Shown: in pieces, positions 52,368 through 59,601 of the stretch
How positions within the stretch are numbered: position 1 is the stretch's first letter
How the letters are laid out: the number at the start of each line of letters is the position of its first letter
Assembly (NCBI RefSeq): GCF_022808775.1
Contig: NZ_JAKZLA010000008.1
Span: 118,559-182,558 of the forward strand
Direction: 5' to 3'
From: Geothrix terrae
Lineage (GTDB): Bacteria; Acidobacteriota; Holophagae; Holophagales; Holophagaceae
DNA: 64,000 bases
Position numbers and translations under genes: made by a program
The notes under the pieces: model-generated
What the model was told of the DNA's origin: nothing
The model's input: only the letters and a program-made list of their open reading frames with translations
Databases searched by the model: none

Positions 52368-53086
52368 TGGGGGTTCCCTTCACGGACGCGATCCGGGCTC
52401 CTTTTTGGGCCTCTTTTCGGGCCCCCTTTCGGGCCTTGGTCCGGCCTTCCGCGGCGTTCACCGAGCCGCCGCCGACCCTGGGCCGGGCCCTGGCGCGGAT
52501 GCTGGCCGTGTGGGTGCCGCTGTCCCTGGCCAACACCGGCCTGACGGTCTGGCGGGCGCTCGAATCCTATGGCCAGCTTCGGCACAGCGCCCCGCCAGCC
52601 TGGCTGGAGCAGGCCCTGGGCGCCGATCCGGACGTGTTGCGGGAACTGCTCCGGTCCCTTCCGCCCCCTCCGGCCTTCGGTGCCATCTGGCCCTGGCTGC
52701 TGTTGGTCGTGCCCCTGGGCGTGCTGGGGACCTGGATCCATGACGCCGTCTGGGACCACGCCGGGTTGTGGCTGGTGGGGGGGCTGAAGGCGAAGCGCGG
52801 CTTCCGCGTCACCCTGGTGGCCGAGGCCGAGGCCCTGCGCATCACGGCCCTGGGCACGCTGATCGACCTGCTGGGCTTCGTGCCCGTCCTGGGCATGCTG
52901 CTGGCCCTCCCGCTGCTCCTCCTGGACGGCTACCTGTGGCTCTTCCGCGGCTTCGCCCTGGGGGCCAGGCACGGCTGCGGTGTCTGGCGGGGGGTGGCTG
53001 CCACCGTGGTACACGCCATCCTGCTTGGGACCTGTGCGCTCGGCTTGGCGGTGGTCCTGCTGGCGATGCTGCGGGTGGCCGCGTGA
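52367..53086 (+). CDS. Yip1/YIP-like multi-pass membrane protein
   Basis: A 239-residue protein with about five hydrophobic helices and a polar start rich in Arg, Ala and Phe (FWASFRAPFRALVRPSAAF). This pattern resembles bacterial Yip1-domain proteins, whose role is unclear. The start overlaps the previous stop, and the end overlaps the DUF2752 gene by four bases (GTGA), so the three genes are co-expressed. Confidence 0.65.
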   Translation: MGVPFTDAIRAPFWASFRAPFRALVRPSAAFTEPPPTLGRALARMLAVWVPLSLANTGLTVWRALESYGQLRHSAPPAWLEQALGADPDVLRELLRSLPPPPAFGAIWPWLLLVVPLGVLGTWIHDAVWDHAGLWLVGGLKAKRGFRVTLVAEAEALRITALGTLIDLLGFVPVLGMLLALPLLLLDGYLWLFRGFALGARHGCGVWRGVAATVVHAILLGTCALGLAVVLLAMLRVAA

Positions 53087-53457
53087 GGCGGGTGCCCTGG
53101 ATCGTACTGGCCACCTTGGGCCTGGGGCTGGGCGTCCGGTTGGCGGGCTTCCTGGCCCCCTGGGCGGACCTGCTTCCAGGCTGCGCCTTCAAGCGCGTCA
53201 CGGGAGTCGCCTGCGCCACCTGCGGGCTGACCCGCGGCACACTGGCCCTGGGGCAGGGCCAGTGGGGGGCGGCCCTGCATTGGTATCCGGCCCTGGCGAT
53301 CCTCGCCGCCGCGGCTCCCGTCGCGGTTCTCTGGGACCTCCGCCGGGTCTGGCGGGGCGATCCCTACCCGCCTCTGCCGGATTCCCGCGGCCTCCGGGTC
53401 GGGGCCTGGCTCCTGCTGGCCGGGATCTGGGCGCTCCAGGCGGCCCGGGGGATCTAG
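53083..53457 (+). CDS. DUF2752 membrane protein
   Basis: A 124-residue protein from a GTG start. The DUF2752 motif CAFKRVTGVACATCGLTR (residues ~27-44) with its Cys-x-x-Cys-Gly-Leu-Thr-Arg core is complete, followed by two membrane helices. The function of the family is unknown. Confidence 0.8.
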   Translation: MRRVPWIVLATLGLGLGVRLAGFLAPWADLLPGCAFKRVTGVACATCGLTRGTLALGQGQWGAALHWYPALAILAAAAPVAVLWDLRRVWRGDPYPPLPDSRGLRVGAWLLLAGIWALQAARGI

Positions 53458-53525
53458 GGAGCCCGGGTTTTGCCATGGCCCCCCAGTGCGGTCATGCTGT
53501 CAGCACGCATTGCCGGAGTCCCATC

Positions 53526-53882
53526 ATGTTCCAGAAACTCCTGGATCGGCTCATCGAACAGGTGCCCGAGGCCTTGGCCGCGACCTTCAACGATCGCGAT
53601 GGGGATCCCATCTGCTCACGCACCATCCAGGTGCCCAACGAGGGGCTGCAGCTTCTGGGGGCCTACCAGCATGTGGTGAAGCGGCACCTCCAGCAGGCGG
53701 TGGAGGAGTTCGACCGCGGCGAGGTCAAGCAGGTGGCCTTCGCCACCGAGCAGCACTGGATCCTCATGATGGGCGCCAGGGAGCAGTGCACGCTGGTGCT
53801 GGTGATGCAGCGGGACGGCCTGCTGGGCCGGGCCCGGTTCTACATGGAGAAGGCCGTCGAGGCCCTGAACCAGGAACTCTAA
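53526..53882 (+). CDS. Roadblock/LC7-like small protein
   Basis: A 118-residue soluble protein. Its fold pattern (LLDRLIEQVPEALAATFNDRDG..., then alternating strands ILMMGAREQCTLVLVMQ and a final helix RARFYMEKAVEALNQ) resembles the roadblock/LC7 domain that partners small GTPases of the MglA type. No GTPase gene is adjacent. GGAG lies eight bases before the ATG. Confidence 0.62.
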   Translation: MFQKLLDRLIEQVPEALAATFNDRDGDPICSRTIQVPNEGLQLLGAYQHVVKRHLQQAVEEFDRGEVKQVAFATEQHWILMMGAREQCTLVLVMQRDGLLGRARFYMEKAVEALNQEL

Positions 53883-53938
53883 TGCTGTCCGGGAGGACCG
53901 CCTGCTCGCCAAGCTCGCGATGTCCCCCCGGGCCCCCG

Positions 53939-53969
53939 CCAGGTGGGTGGGATGAACCCGCCCACCTGG
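53939..53969 (+). promoter_or_regulatory. Strong hairpin directly before the nucleoside transporter
   Basis: CCAGGTGGGTGGG (53939-53951) pairs over 13 positions (one wobble) with CCCGCCCACCTGG (53957-53969) around ATGAA. It ends just before the ribosome site (AGGAG) of the transporter at 53983. No T-tract follows. It may end upstream transcription or shape translation of the transporter. Confidence 0.45.
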
Positions 53970-53982
53970 CCTAGGAGCCCCG

Positions 53983-55356
53983 ATGGAACGCCTCATGGGT
54001 CTGGCCGGAATCGTGGCCTTCATGGCCATTGCGTACGCGCTGTCGCACAAGCGCAGCGCCATCCACTGGCGGACCATCGGCTGGGGCCTCACGCTCCAGT
54101 GGGTCTTCGCCCTGATCGTCCTCAAAGGTTCCGCCATCGCGGGGCTGCTGTCCTTCCTGCCCTTCCCGAAGGGGGCCGGCTGGGTGGTGCTGCTGCTGAT
54201 GTTCACGCCCATGCTGCTCCGGCGGTTCGCCTCCTACGAGAACAGGCCCCTCAACTGGGGCCTCTTCGGCGTCATCGTCCTGGGCCTGCTCCGGGGCAAC
54301 CTGGTGGGCTCCACTTTCGACAAGATGCGCGTGGTGGTCGAGCACCTCATGGCCTACGCCCACGAGGGCGCCAGCTTCGTCTTCGGGTCCCTGTCCGACG
54401 GGCCCGGCGGCAAGGTGGGCATGGTGTTCGCCTTCGCCGTGCTGCCTACCATCATCTTCGTGGCCTCCATCTTCGCGGTGCTCTACTACATCGGCGTCAT
54501 GCAGTGGGTGGTGGGCGCGGCGGCCCGGGCCATGGGCCGGTTCCTGAAGGTGTCGGGCGCCGAGAGCGTGAGCGTGGCCGCCAGCATCCTCATGGGCCAG
54601 ACCGAGGCGCCCCTCACCATCCGGCCCTTCCTGGCGCGCATGACCCGCAGCGAGCTCATGGTGATCATGACGGCGGGCATGGCCCATGTGTCCGGCAGCA
54701 TCATGGTGGCCTACGTGCAGGTGGCCCACGTGGACATCGTGCATCTGCTCACGGCCGTGATCATGACGGCGCCCGGGGCGGTGATGATGGCCAAGCTCCT
54801 GGAGCCCGAGACCGAGGCTCCCGAGACCGCGGGTGAGGTGAAGGTGGACATCCCCACCCACGATGCCAACGTGCTGGACGCCGCGGCCCGGGGTGCCTTC
54901 GAGGGGGGGCAGCTGGCCTTCAATGTGGCCGTCATGCTCATCGCCTTCATCGCCCTGATCTATCTGATCAACGGGTTGATGAAGGCCATCCATCCAGGAT
55001 TCAGCCTGGAGATGGTGCTGGGAGCGGCCTTCAAGCCCTTCGCCTACCTCATGGGCGTGCCCTGGATCGAGGCGGGGCAGGTGGGCTCCCTGTTGGGCAA
55101 GCGCATGGTGGTGAACGAGTTCGTGGCCTTCCTGGACCTGGGCGCCATGACGAACCTCTCCGCCAAGGCGCGGCTGATTTCCACCTTCGCACTCTGCGGC
55201 TTCGCCAACTTCAGCAGCATCGCCATCCAGGTGGGGGGCATCGGGGCCCTGGTGCCTGAGCGCCGGGGCGATCTGGCCCGCCTGGGCCTGCGGGCCATGC
55301 TGGCTGGCACCCTGGCCAACTTCCTGAGCGCGTGCATCGCGGGGATCTTGACCTAG
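53983..55356 (+). CDS. Concentrative nucleoside transporter (NupC/CNT family)
   Basis: A 457-residue inner-membrane symporter that imports nucleosides. The family features GQTEAPLTIRPFL (residues ~206-218), NEFVAFLDLG near 380 and CGFANFSSIAIQVGGIGALVP near the end are intact. About ten hydrophobic segments are visible. An insert of ~70 residues around 265-310 is rich in charged residues. The gene is preceded by a strong hairpin. Confidence 0.93.
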   Translation: MERLMGLAGIVAFMAIAYALSHKRSAIHWRTIGWGLTLQWVFALIVLKGSAIAGLLSFLPFPKGAGWVVLLLMFTPMLLRRFASYENRPLNWGLFGVIVLGLLRGNLVGSTFDKMRVVVEHLMAYAHEGASFVFGSLSDGPGGKVGMVFAFAVLPTIIFVASIFAVLYYIGVMQWVVGAAARAMGRFLKVSGAESVSVAASILMGQTEAPLTIRPFLARMTRSELMVIMTAGMAHVSGSIMVAYVQVAHVDIVHLLTAVIMTAPGAVMMAKLLEPETEAPETAGEVKVDIPTHDANVLDAAARGAFEGGQLAFNVAVMLIAFIALIYLINGLMKAIHPGFSLEMVLGAAFKPFAYLMGVPWIEAGQVGSLLGKRMVVNEFVAFLDLGAMTNLSAKARLISTFALCGFANFSSIAIQVGGIGALVPERRGDLARLGLRAMLAGTLANFLSACIAGILT

Positions 55357-55382
55357 AAAAAAACAATACGAAAAAATCGATA

Positions 55383-55411
55383 TTCCAACAACCGTTATCC
55401 AGGGATAGAGT
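55383..55411 (+). promoter_or_regulatory. Candidate promoter in AT-rich gap
   Basis: TTCCAA (55383-55388), 17 bases, then TAGAGT (55406-55411), within a strongly AT-rich 77-base gap between the transporter and the next gene. The -35 match is weak. Confidence 0.4.
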
Positions 55412-55433
55412 GGAAGGGCTGGAGGTGGTTTGG

Positions 55434-55934
55434 ATGGCCCGTTTCAGGACCCTGGTGTTCTCGTGTGCCCTTGTCTCGCTGTCGCTTGCGGCTGGAGACT
55501 ATGACGCTCTCATCGGGACCATGGAGAAGGCCTGGCCCCAGGTGAAGACCCTCGCGGTAGTCTGCGACGCGGCGGGCAGCAAGAAGGCCGTCGCGGCGCT
55601 GACCGCGGCCGCGGACGGCTTCAAGGTCCTAGTCGTGGACGTCAAGGGGCCCCAGGACGTGGGCCGGGCGGTCGCCGCCCTGTCGGGCCGGAAGCCGGAC
55701 GCGGTCGTGCTCCTGGCGGGCGATCATGTGGCGGGGGACGGCACATCCGTGGCCAGCTTCATCATCCAGCGCATGGCGATCCAGAAGATCCCCACCGTGG
55801 CCACGAGCGAGGCGGCCGTGAAGCAGGGGGCCGTCCTGGCCGTCGGGCCCGGGACGGGAGGCCGGCTTCTGGCCAACGTCAAGGTCGCGAACGTGGTGGG
55901 CGTGTCGGTGCCCCCGGGGGCGACCACCTTCTGA
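55434..55934 (+). CDS. Small secreted protein resembling half of a periplasmic binding fold
   Basis: A 166-residue protein with a signal peptide (LVFSCALVSLSLAAG). The mature part has alternating strands and helices (VKTLAVVCDAAGSKKAV; GRKPDAVVLLAGDHVAG; IPTVATSEAAVKQGAVLAVGP) like one lobe of an ABC-type substrate-binding protein. A full binding protein would be twice this length. No transporter gene is adjacent. GGAGG precedes the ATG by about nine bases. Confidence 0.65.
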   Translation: MARFRTLVFSCALVSLSLAAGDYDALIGTMEKAWPQVKTLAVVCDAAGSKKAVAALTAAADGFKVLVVDVKGPQDVGRAVAALSGRKPDAVVLLAGDHVAGDGTSVASFIIQRMAIQKIPTVATSEAAVKQGAVLAVGPGTGGRLLANVKVANVVGVSVPPGATTF

Positions 55935-55950
55935 CGTCCTGGCTGGACGG

Positions 55951-55987
55951 CGACGGAAAGGGGCTGCTTGGCAGCCCCTTTCCGTCG
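55951..55987. terminator. Perfect 17-bp bidirectional terminator hairpin
   Basis: CGACGGAAAGGGGCTGC (55951-55967) and GCAGCCCCTTTCCGTCG (55971-55987) pair perfectly around TTG. It sits between two converging genes, with A- and T-rich inner stretches placed suitably for both strands. Confidence 0.8.
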
Positions 55988-55993
55988 ATTCGC

Positions 55994-56833
55994 TCAGTGG
56001 ACGTGCGCCAAGTCCTCGGCCCCGTCCCTCGGGGGCTCGATCCCGCGCCAGCCGGCCTTCCAGGCCAGGTTCAGCAGAAGGCCCAGGGTGATGTAGGCGG
56101 CGAAGAAGCCCACGAAGAACCGCTGCTGCAGAAGGATCATCAGCGCGAAGATCAGCACGATGGTGAAGCTGGTCAGCATGGCGGCGCGGGGACTGCCGGC
56201 GCGCTTCTTGAAGCTGGGGAACCGGATCGTGGAGACCATCAGGAGGCCGACCAGGAACAGCTCCGCGGCGAACGCATAGGCATGGAGAGCCACTGCCGGG
56301 GGCGTGGGCCTCCAGATGATCACAGAGGCCACGCAGGCCGCCCCGGCGGGGATGGGAAGGCCCACGAAGTAGCGGGGGTCCACGGCGCCGACCTGCACGT
56401 TGAAGCGCGCCAGGCGCAGGGCGCCGCAGGCCGTGAAGACGAAGCAGGCCGCCCAGCCCACGGCCCGCAGGTGAGAATCCTGGATGCCCAGGTGGAAGAA
56501 ACCGTACCGGTAGGCGAGGATGGCTGGGGCCATGCCGAAGCTGACCACGTCCGCCAGGCTGTCCAACTGCACGCCGAATTCGGTGGCCGTGTTGGTGGCC
56601 CGGGCCACCCGGCCATCCAGGCCGTCGAAGACCCCCGCCAGCACCAGCAGGCCCGCCGCCCAGAGGAAATAGCGCTCGGGGGTGGCGCCGGCGGCGTTGA
56701 TGGACATGACCACGCTGGAGAAGCCGCAGAAGATGGAGGCCATGGTGATGCTGGAGGGCAGCACAAACATGGACCGCCGCATGGCGCGTCTCCGGCGGTC
56801 GCGGCGTTCCTCTGGGCTTAGGCGGGGTCGCAT
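55994..56833 (-). CDS. pssA: CDP-diacylglycerol-serine O-phosphatidyltransferase
   Basis: A 279-residue membrane enzyme that makes phosphatidylserine, precursor of phosphatidylethanolamine. The CDP-alcohol phosphatidyltransferase motif is complete: DGLDGRVARATNTATEFG followed by QLDSLADVVSFG. Six or more hydrophobic helices follow. A very basic N-terminus (RRDRRRRAMRRS) precedes the first helix. Later in-frame Met codons (near residues 18 and 22) are alternative starts. No psd gene is adjacent. Confidence 0.92.
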   Translation of the reverse strand: MRPRLSPEERRDRRRRAMRRSMFVLPSSITMASIFCGFSSVVMSINAAGATPERYFLWAAGLLVLAGVFDGLDGRVARATNTATEFGVQLDSLADVVSFGMAPAILAYRYGFFHLGIQDSHLRAVGWAACFVFTACGALRLARFNVQVGAVDPRYFVGLPIPAGAACVASVIIWRPTPPAVALHAYAFAAELFLVGLLMVSTIRFPSFKKRAGSPRAAMLTSFTIVLIFALMILLQQRFFVGFFAAYITLGLLLNLAWKAGWRGIEPPRDGAEDLAHVH

Positions 56834-56911
56834 GGGGCCATTTTCTCACATCCCGGCGGCTCCCGAACGCGTCGATTGGGGAGGGTATCCTGTCCCCCTT
56901 CGGAGGCCCGG

Positions 56912-58795
56912 GTGAAGCAGGTGGTGGTGATTGGCGGAGGACATGCCGGAATCGAGGCCGCGCATATCGCCGCCCGGCTGGGCGCGGCCACGACCTTGCT
57001 CACCATGAACCTGGACCAGATCGGCCAGATGAGCTGCAACCCCAGCATCGGTGGCGTGGGCAAGGGCCACATGGTGCGCGAGCTGGACGCCCTGGGCGGG
57101 GCCATGGGGCGCCTCATCGACGCCACGGGCATCCACTTCCGCATCCTCAACGAAAGCCGGGGCGTGGCCGTGCGCGGCCCCCGGGCCCAGGCAGACAAGG
57201 TCAAGTACCGCATCGCGGCCCGGCACCTGCTAGAGCACACGCCGAACCTGCGCCTCCGCCAGGGCATCGCCGCCGCCCTCCTGTGGGAATCAGGCACCAA
57301 AGGCCTGCGGGGTGTGGAGCTGCTGGACGGTTCTGTGCTGCCCTGCGACGCCGTGGTGGTCACCAGCGGCACCTTCCTCAACGGGCGGATCCTCATTGGA
57401 GAGCGTCGCATCGAGGCGGGCCGGGCCGGAGAGCCCGCCAGCACGCATCTGGCAGAGCAGCTGCGAGGCCTGGGGCTGCGTCATCGCCGCCTGAAGACGG
57501 GCACCAGTCCGCGGCTGGCCCGGGCCAGCATCGACTTCAGCCGGCTGGAGGTCCAGCCCGGCGACGATCCACCGCGTCCCTTCAGCTTCTTCAGCCCAGG
57601 CATCCCCCAGCCGCAGGTGCCCTGCCACATCGTGCACACCACGGCGGAGACCGAGGCCATCGTGCGGGAGAACCTCCCGAAGTCGAGCCTCTACGGGGGG
57701 CACATCGAGGGGGTCGGGCCCCGGTACTGCCCCTCCATCGAGGACAAGTTCGTGAAGTTCCCGGACAAGGGGCGCCACCAGATCTTCGTGGAACCCGAGA
57801 GCCTGGAGACCGAGGAGATCTACCTGGCCGGCCTGTCCACCTCCATGCCGCCGGAGGTGCAGCTCCGGATGGTGCGGAGCCTGCCGGGCTTCGAAAGTGC
57901 CGAGATCCTGCGTCCCGGCTACGCCATCGAGTACGACAGCTTCGATCCCCTGCAACTGCAGCAGGACCTGTCGGTGGAGGCCCTGGAAGGCGTGTGGTTC
58001 GCCGGCCAGATCAACGGCACCACCGGCTACGAGGAGGCCGCGGGCCAGGGCCTGCTGGCGGGCATCAACGCCGCGCGCCGGCTGGAAGGCAAGGATCCGG
58101 TGGTGCTCGGCCGGGATCAGGCGTACCTGGGCGTGATGATCGATGACCTCGTCACCAAGGGGACGGACGAACCCTACCGCATGCTCACGGCCCGGGCCGA
58201 GCACCGGCTGGGCCTGGCCTGCGATGTGGCGGACGCCCGGCTCCTGGACGTGGCCCGAGAGGTCGGGGCCCTCTCGGCCGCCGAGCTGGCCTCGGTGGAG
58301 GGCCGGGTCGAGCGGCGGGAGCGGCTGCGGGCCCAGTGCGAGGCCGCCTGGGTGACCCAGACCAGCCCCTTCGGGCCCATCGCCGCCGGGGCTGGACTGC
58401 GCCTGGACGCGGGTCTGAACCTGGCGGACCTGCTGCGCCGCCAGCACATGGGGCCGGCCGAGACCGACGCCTGCCTGGCCCTCCTGGAGGGCTGGGACGA
58501 GGCGCAGGCCGGATGGAACCCGGCCTGGGAACGGGACCTGCTGCTCTTCGAGCTGCGCTACGCCCCCTACCGCGAACGCGAGGCCCGCCTTCTGGAAGGC
58601 CACCGGTCCTGGGACCACGTGAGGATCCCCGCGGACTTCCGCATCGAGCACCTGCACGGCCTGTCCAAGGAAGTCCTGGAGAAGCTGACCCTGCACCGGC
58701 CCGAGACCCTGGGGCAGGCCAGCCGGATCCCCGGCGTCACCCCGGCCGCGGTGACCCTGCTGCACTTGCATATTCATCGCTCATCGCGCATATAG
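56912..58795 (+). CDS. mnmG: tRNA uridine 5-carboxymethylaminomethyl modification enzyme MnmG
   Basis: A 627-residue FAD enzyme that, with MnmE, modifies U34 of certain tRNAs. The FAD motif VVVIGGGHAGIEAAHIAAR starts at residue 4. CNPSIGGVGKGHMVRELDAL and the later ARAEHRLGLA and FAGQINGTTGYEEAAGQG complete the family set. GTG at 56912 is chosen because of a GGAGG site seven bases before it. It is divergent from pssA. mnmE is not in the window. Confidence 0.96.
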   Translation: MKQVVVIGGGHAGIEAAHIAARLGAATTLLTMNLDQIGQMSCNPSIGGVGKGHMVRELDALGGAMGRLIDATGIHFRILNESRGVAVRGPRAQADKVKYRIAARHLLEHTPNLRLRQGIAAALLWESGTKGLRGVELLDGSVLPCDAVVVTSGTFLNGRILIGERRIEAGRAGEPASTHLAEQLRGLGLRHRRLKTGTSPRLARASIDFSRLEVQPGDDPPRPFSFFSPGIPQPQVPCHIVHTTAETEAIVRENLPKSSLYGGHIEGVGPRYCPSIEDKFVKFPDKGRHQIFVEPESLETEEIYLAGLSTSMPPEVQLRMVRSLPGFESAEILRPGYAIEYDSFDPLQLQQDLSVEALEGVWFAGQINGTTGYEEAAGQGLLAGINAARRLEGKDPVVLGRDQAYLGVMIDDLVTKGTDEPYRMLTARAEHRLGLACDVADARLLDVAREVGALSAAELASVEGRVERRERLRAQCEAAWVTQTSPFGPIAAGAGLRLDAGLNLADLLRRQHMGPAETDACLALLEGWDEAQAGWNPAWERDLLLFELRYAPYREREARLLEGHRSWDHVRIPADFRIEHLHGLSKEVLEKLTLHRPETLGQASRIPGVTPAAVTLLHLHIHRSSRI

Positions 58796-58813
58796 TTTTT
58801 TGTGATTTTATCC

Positions 58814-58844
58814 TTGATCTTCCATGTAACTGGAAGCTTAGACT
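58814..58844 (+). promoter_or_regulatory. MerR-type promoter/operator of the copper operon
   Basis: TTGATC (58814-58819) and TAGACT (58839-58844) are separated by 19 bases, the over-long spacer typical of MerR-activated promoters. The spacer holds the inverted repeat CTTCCA/TGGAAG (58819-58836), close to the CueR-type CCTTCC...GGAAGG operator. The predicted transcript starts about 20 bases before merR. Confidence 0.82.
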
Positions 58845-58871
58845 GGGGGTGTTCGTCCTCGGGAGGGTCCC

Positions 58872-59360
58872 ATGTCGACCGTCGTTGACCTCCACCCCGC
58901 ACCTGCTTCGGCCCTCGCCGCGCCTCGGATGCTGAAGATCGGCCAGCTTGCCGCCCGTTCGGGCCTGACGGCCAGGAACCTGCGCTTCTATGCCGATGCC
59001 GGAGTCTTCGGCGAGCTGCCCCGGTCTCCGAAGGGCTACCGTCTGTTCCCCCCGCAGGCCGTCCAGTGGGTGCGGATCCTGAAGGCCTCCCAGGCCGCGG
59101 GGTTCACCCTGGACGAGGTGCAGGAGCTGCTCCGGGCCCTGCGCCAGGACAGCGCCCCCTGCGCCCACGTGCGCGACGCCCTCGGCGGCAAGCTCAGGGC
59201 CCTTGAAAGCAAGCTGGCCGAGATCCAGCTGCTGGTCGAGATCCTCCGCGTCACCCTGGGCACCCCCGACGGACAGAGCAGCGACCTCGGCTGCAACCTG
59301 ATGGAAACCCTGCTCGCCGAAGCCAAGCGCCTGCCCGCCCTCACGGAACTGCGGGCCTGA
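58872..59360 (+). CDS. MerR-family metal-responsive regulator, CueR-like
   Basis: A 162-residue regulator with a 19-residue leader before the MerR homology (MLKIGQLAARSGLTARNLRFYADAG). The HTH, the basic wing (SPKGYRLFP) and a long dimer helix follow. Two cysteines (in SAPCAHVRD and near DLGCNLME) could bind metal, a ZntR/CueR-like layout. GGGAGGG precedes the ATG at 58872. It heads the operon with copZ and copA and has its own operator, so it should be autoregulated by Cu(I) or a similar soft metal. Confidence 0.9.
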   Translation: MSTVVDLHPAPASALAAPRMLKIGQLAARSGLTARNLRFYADAGVFGELPRSPKGYRLFPPQAVQWVRILKASQAAGFTLDEVQELLRALRQDSAPCAHVRDALGGKLRALESKLAEIQLLVEILRVTLGTPDGQSSDLGCNLMETLLAEAKRLPALTELRA

Positions 59361-59376
59361 GCCTCCTGGAGGACCC

Positions 59377-59583
59377 ATGAACACCCAGACTTATCGCGTG
59401 ACCGGCATGACCTGCGGCGGCTGTGTCCGCCACGTGGACAAGGCGTTGCGCGCCACGCCGGGCGTCACGAACGTGGCCGTGGACCTTTCCAAGAGCTCTG
59501 CCACCGTGAGCGGCACCGCGACCTTCGAGGCCCTGGCTGCGGCGGTGGCCGAGGCCGGCTACCAGATGTCAGAACAGGCCTAG
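59377..59583 (+). CDS. copZ: Copper chaperone CopZ
   Basis: A 68-residue heavy-metal-associated domain. The Cu(I)-binding MTCGGC lies at residues 11-16, and the fold ends in the usual AEAGYQM. It delivers Cu(I) to the exporter encoded 18 bases downstream. A GGAGG site supports the start. Confidence 0.93.
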   Translation: MNTQTYRVTGMTCGGCVRHVDKALRATPGVTNVAVDLSKSSATVSGTATFEALAAAVAEAGYQMSEQA

Positions 59584-59601
59584 GCCGCGTCCGGAAGGCT
59601 T

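Noticed and set aside
53883..53982. Purine riboswitch before the nucleoside transporter
   Set aside because: The conserved purine-riboswitch core bases were not found; only a simple hairpin is present.
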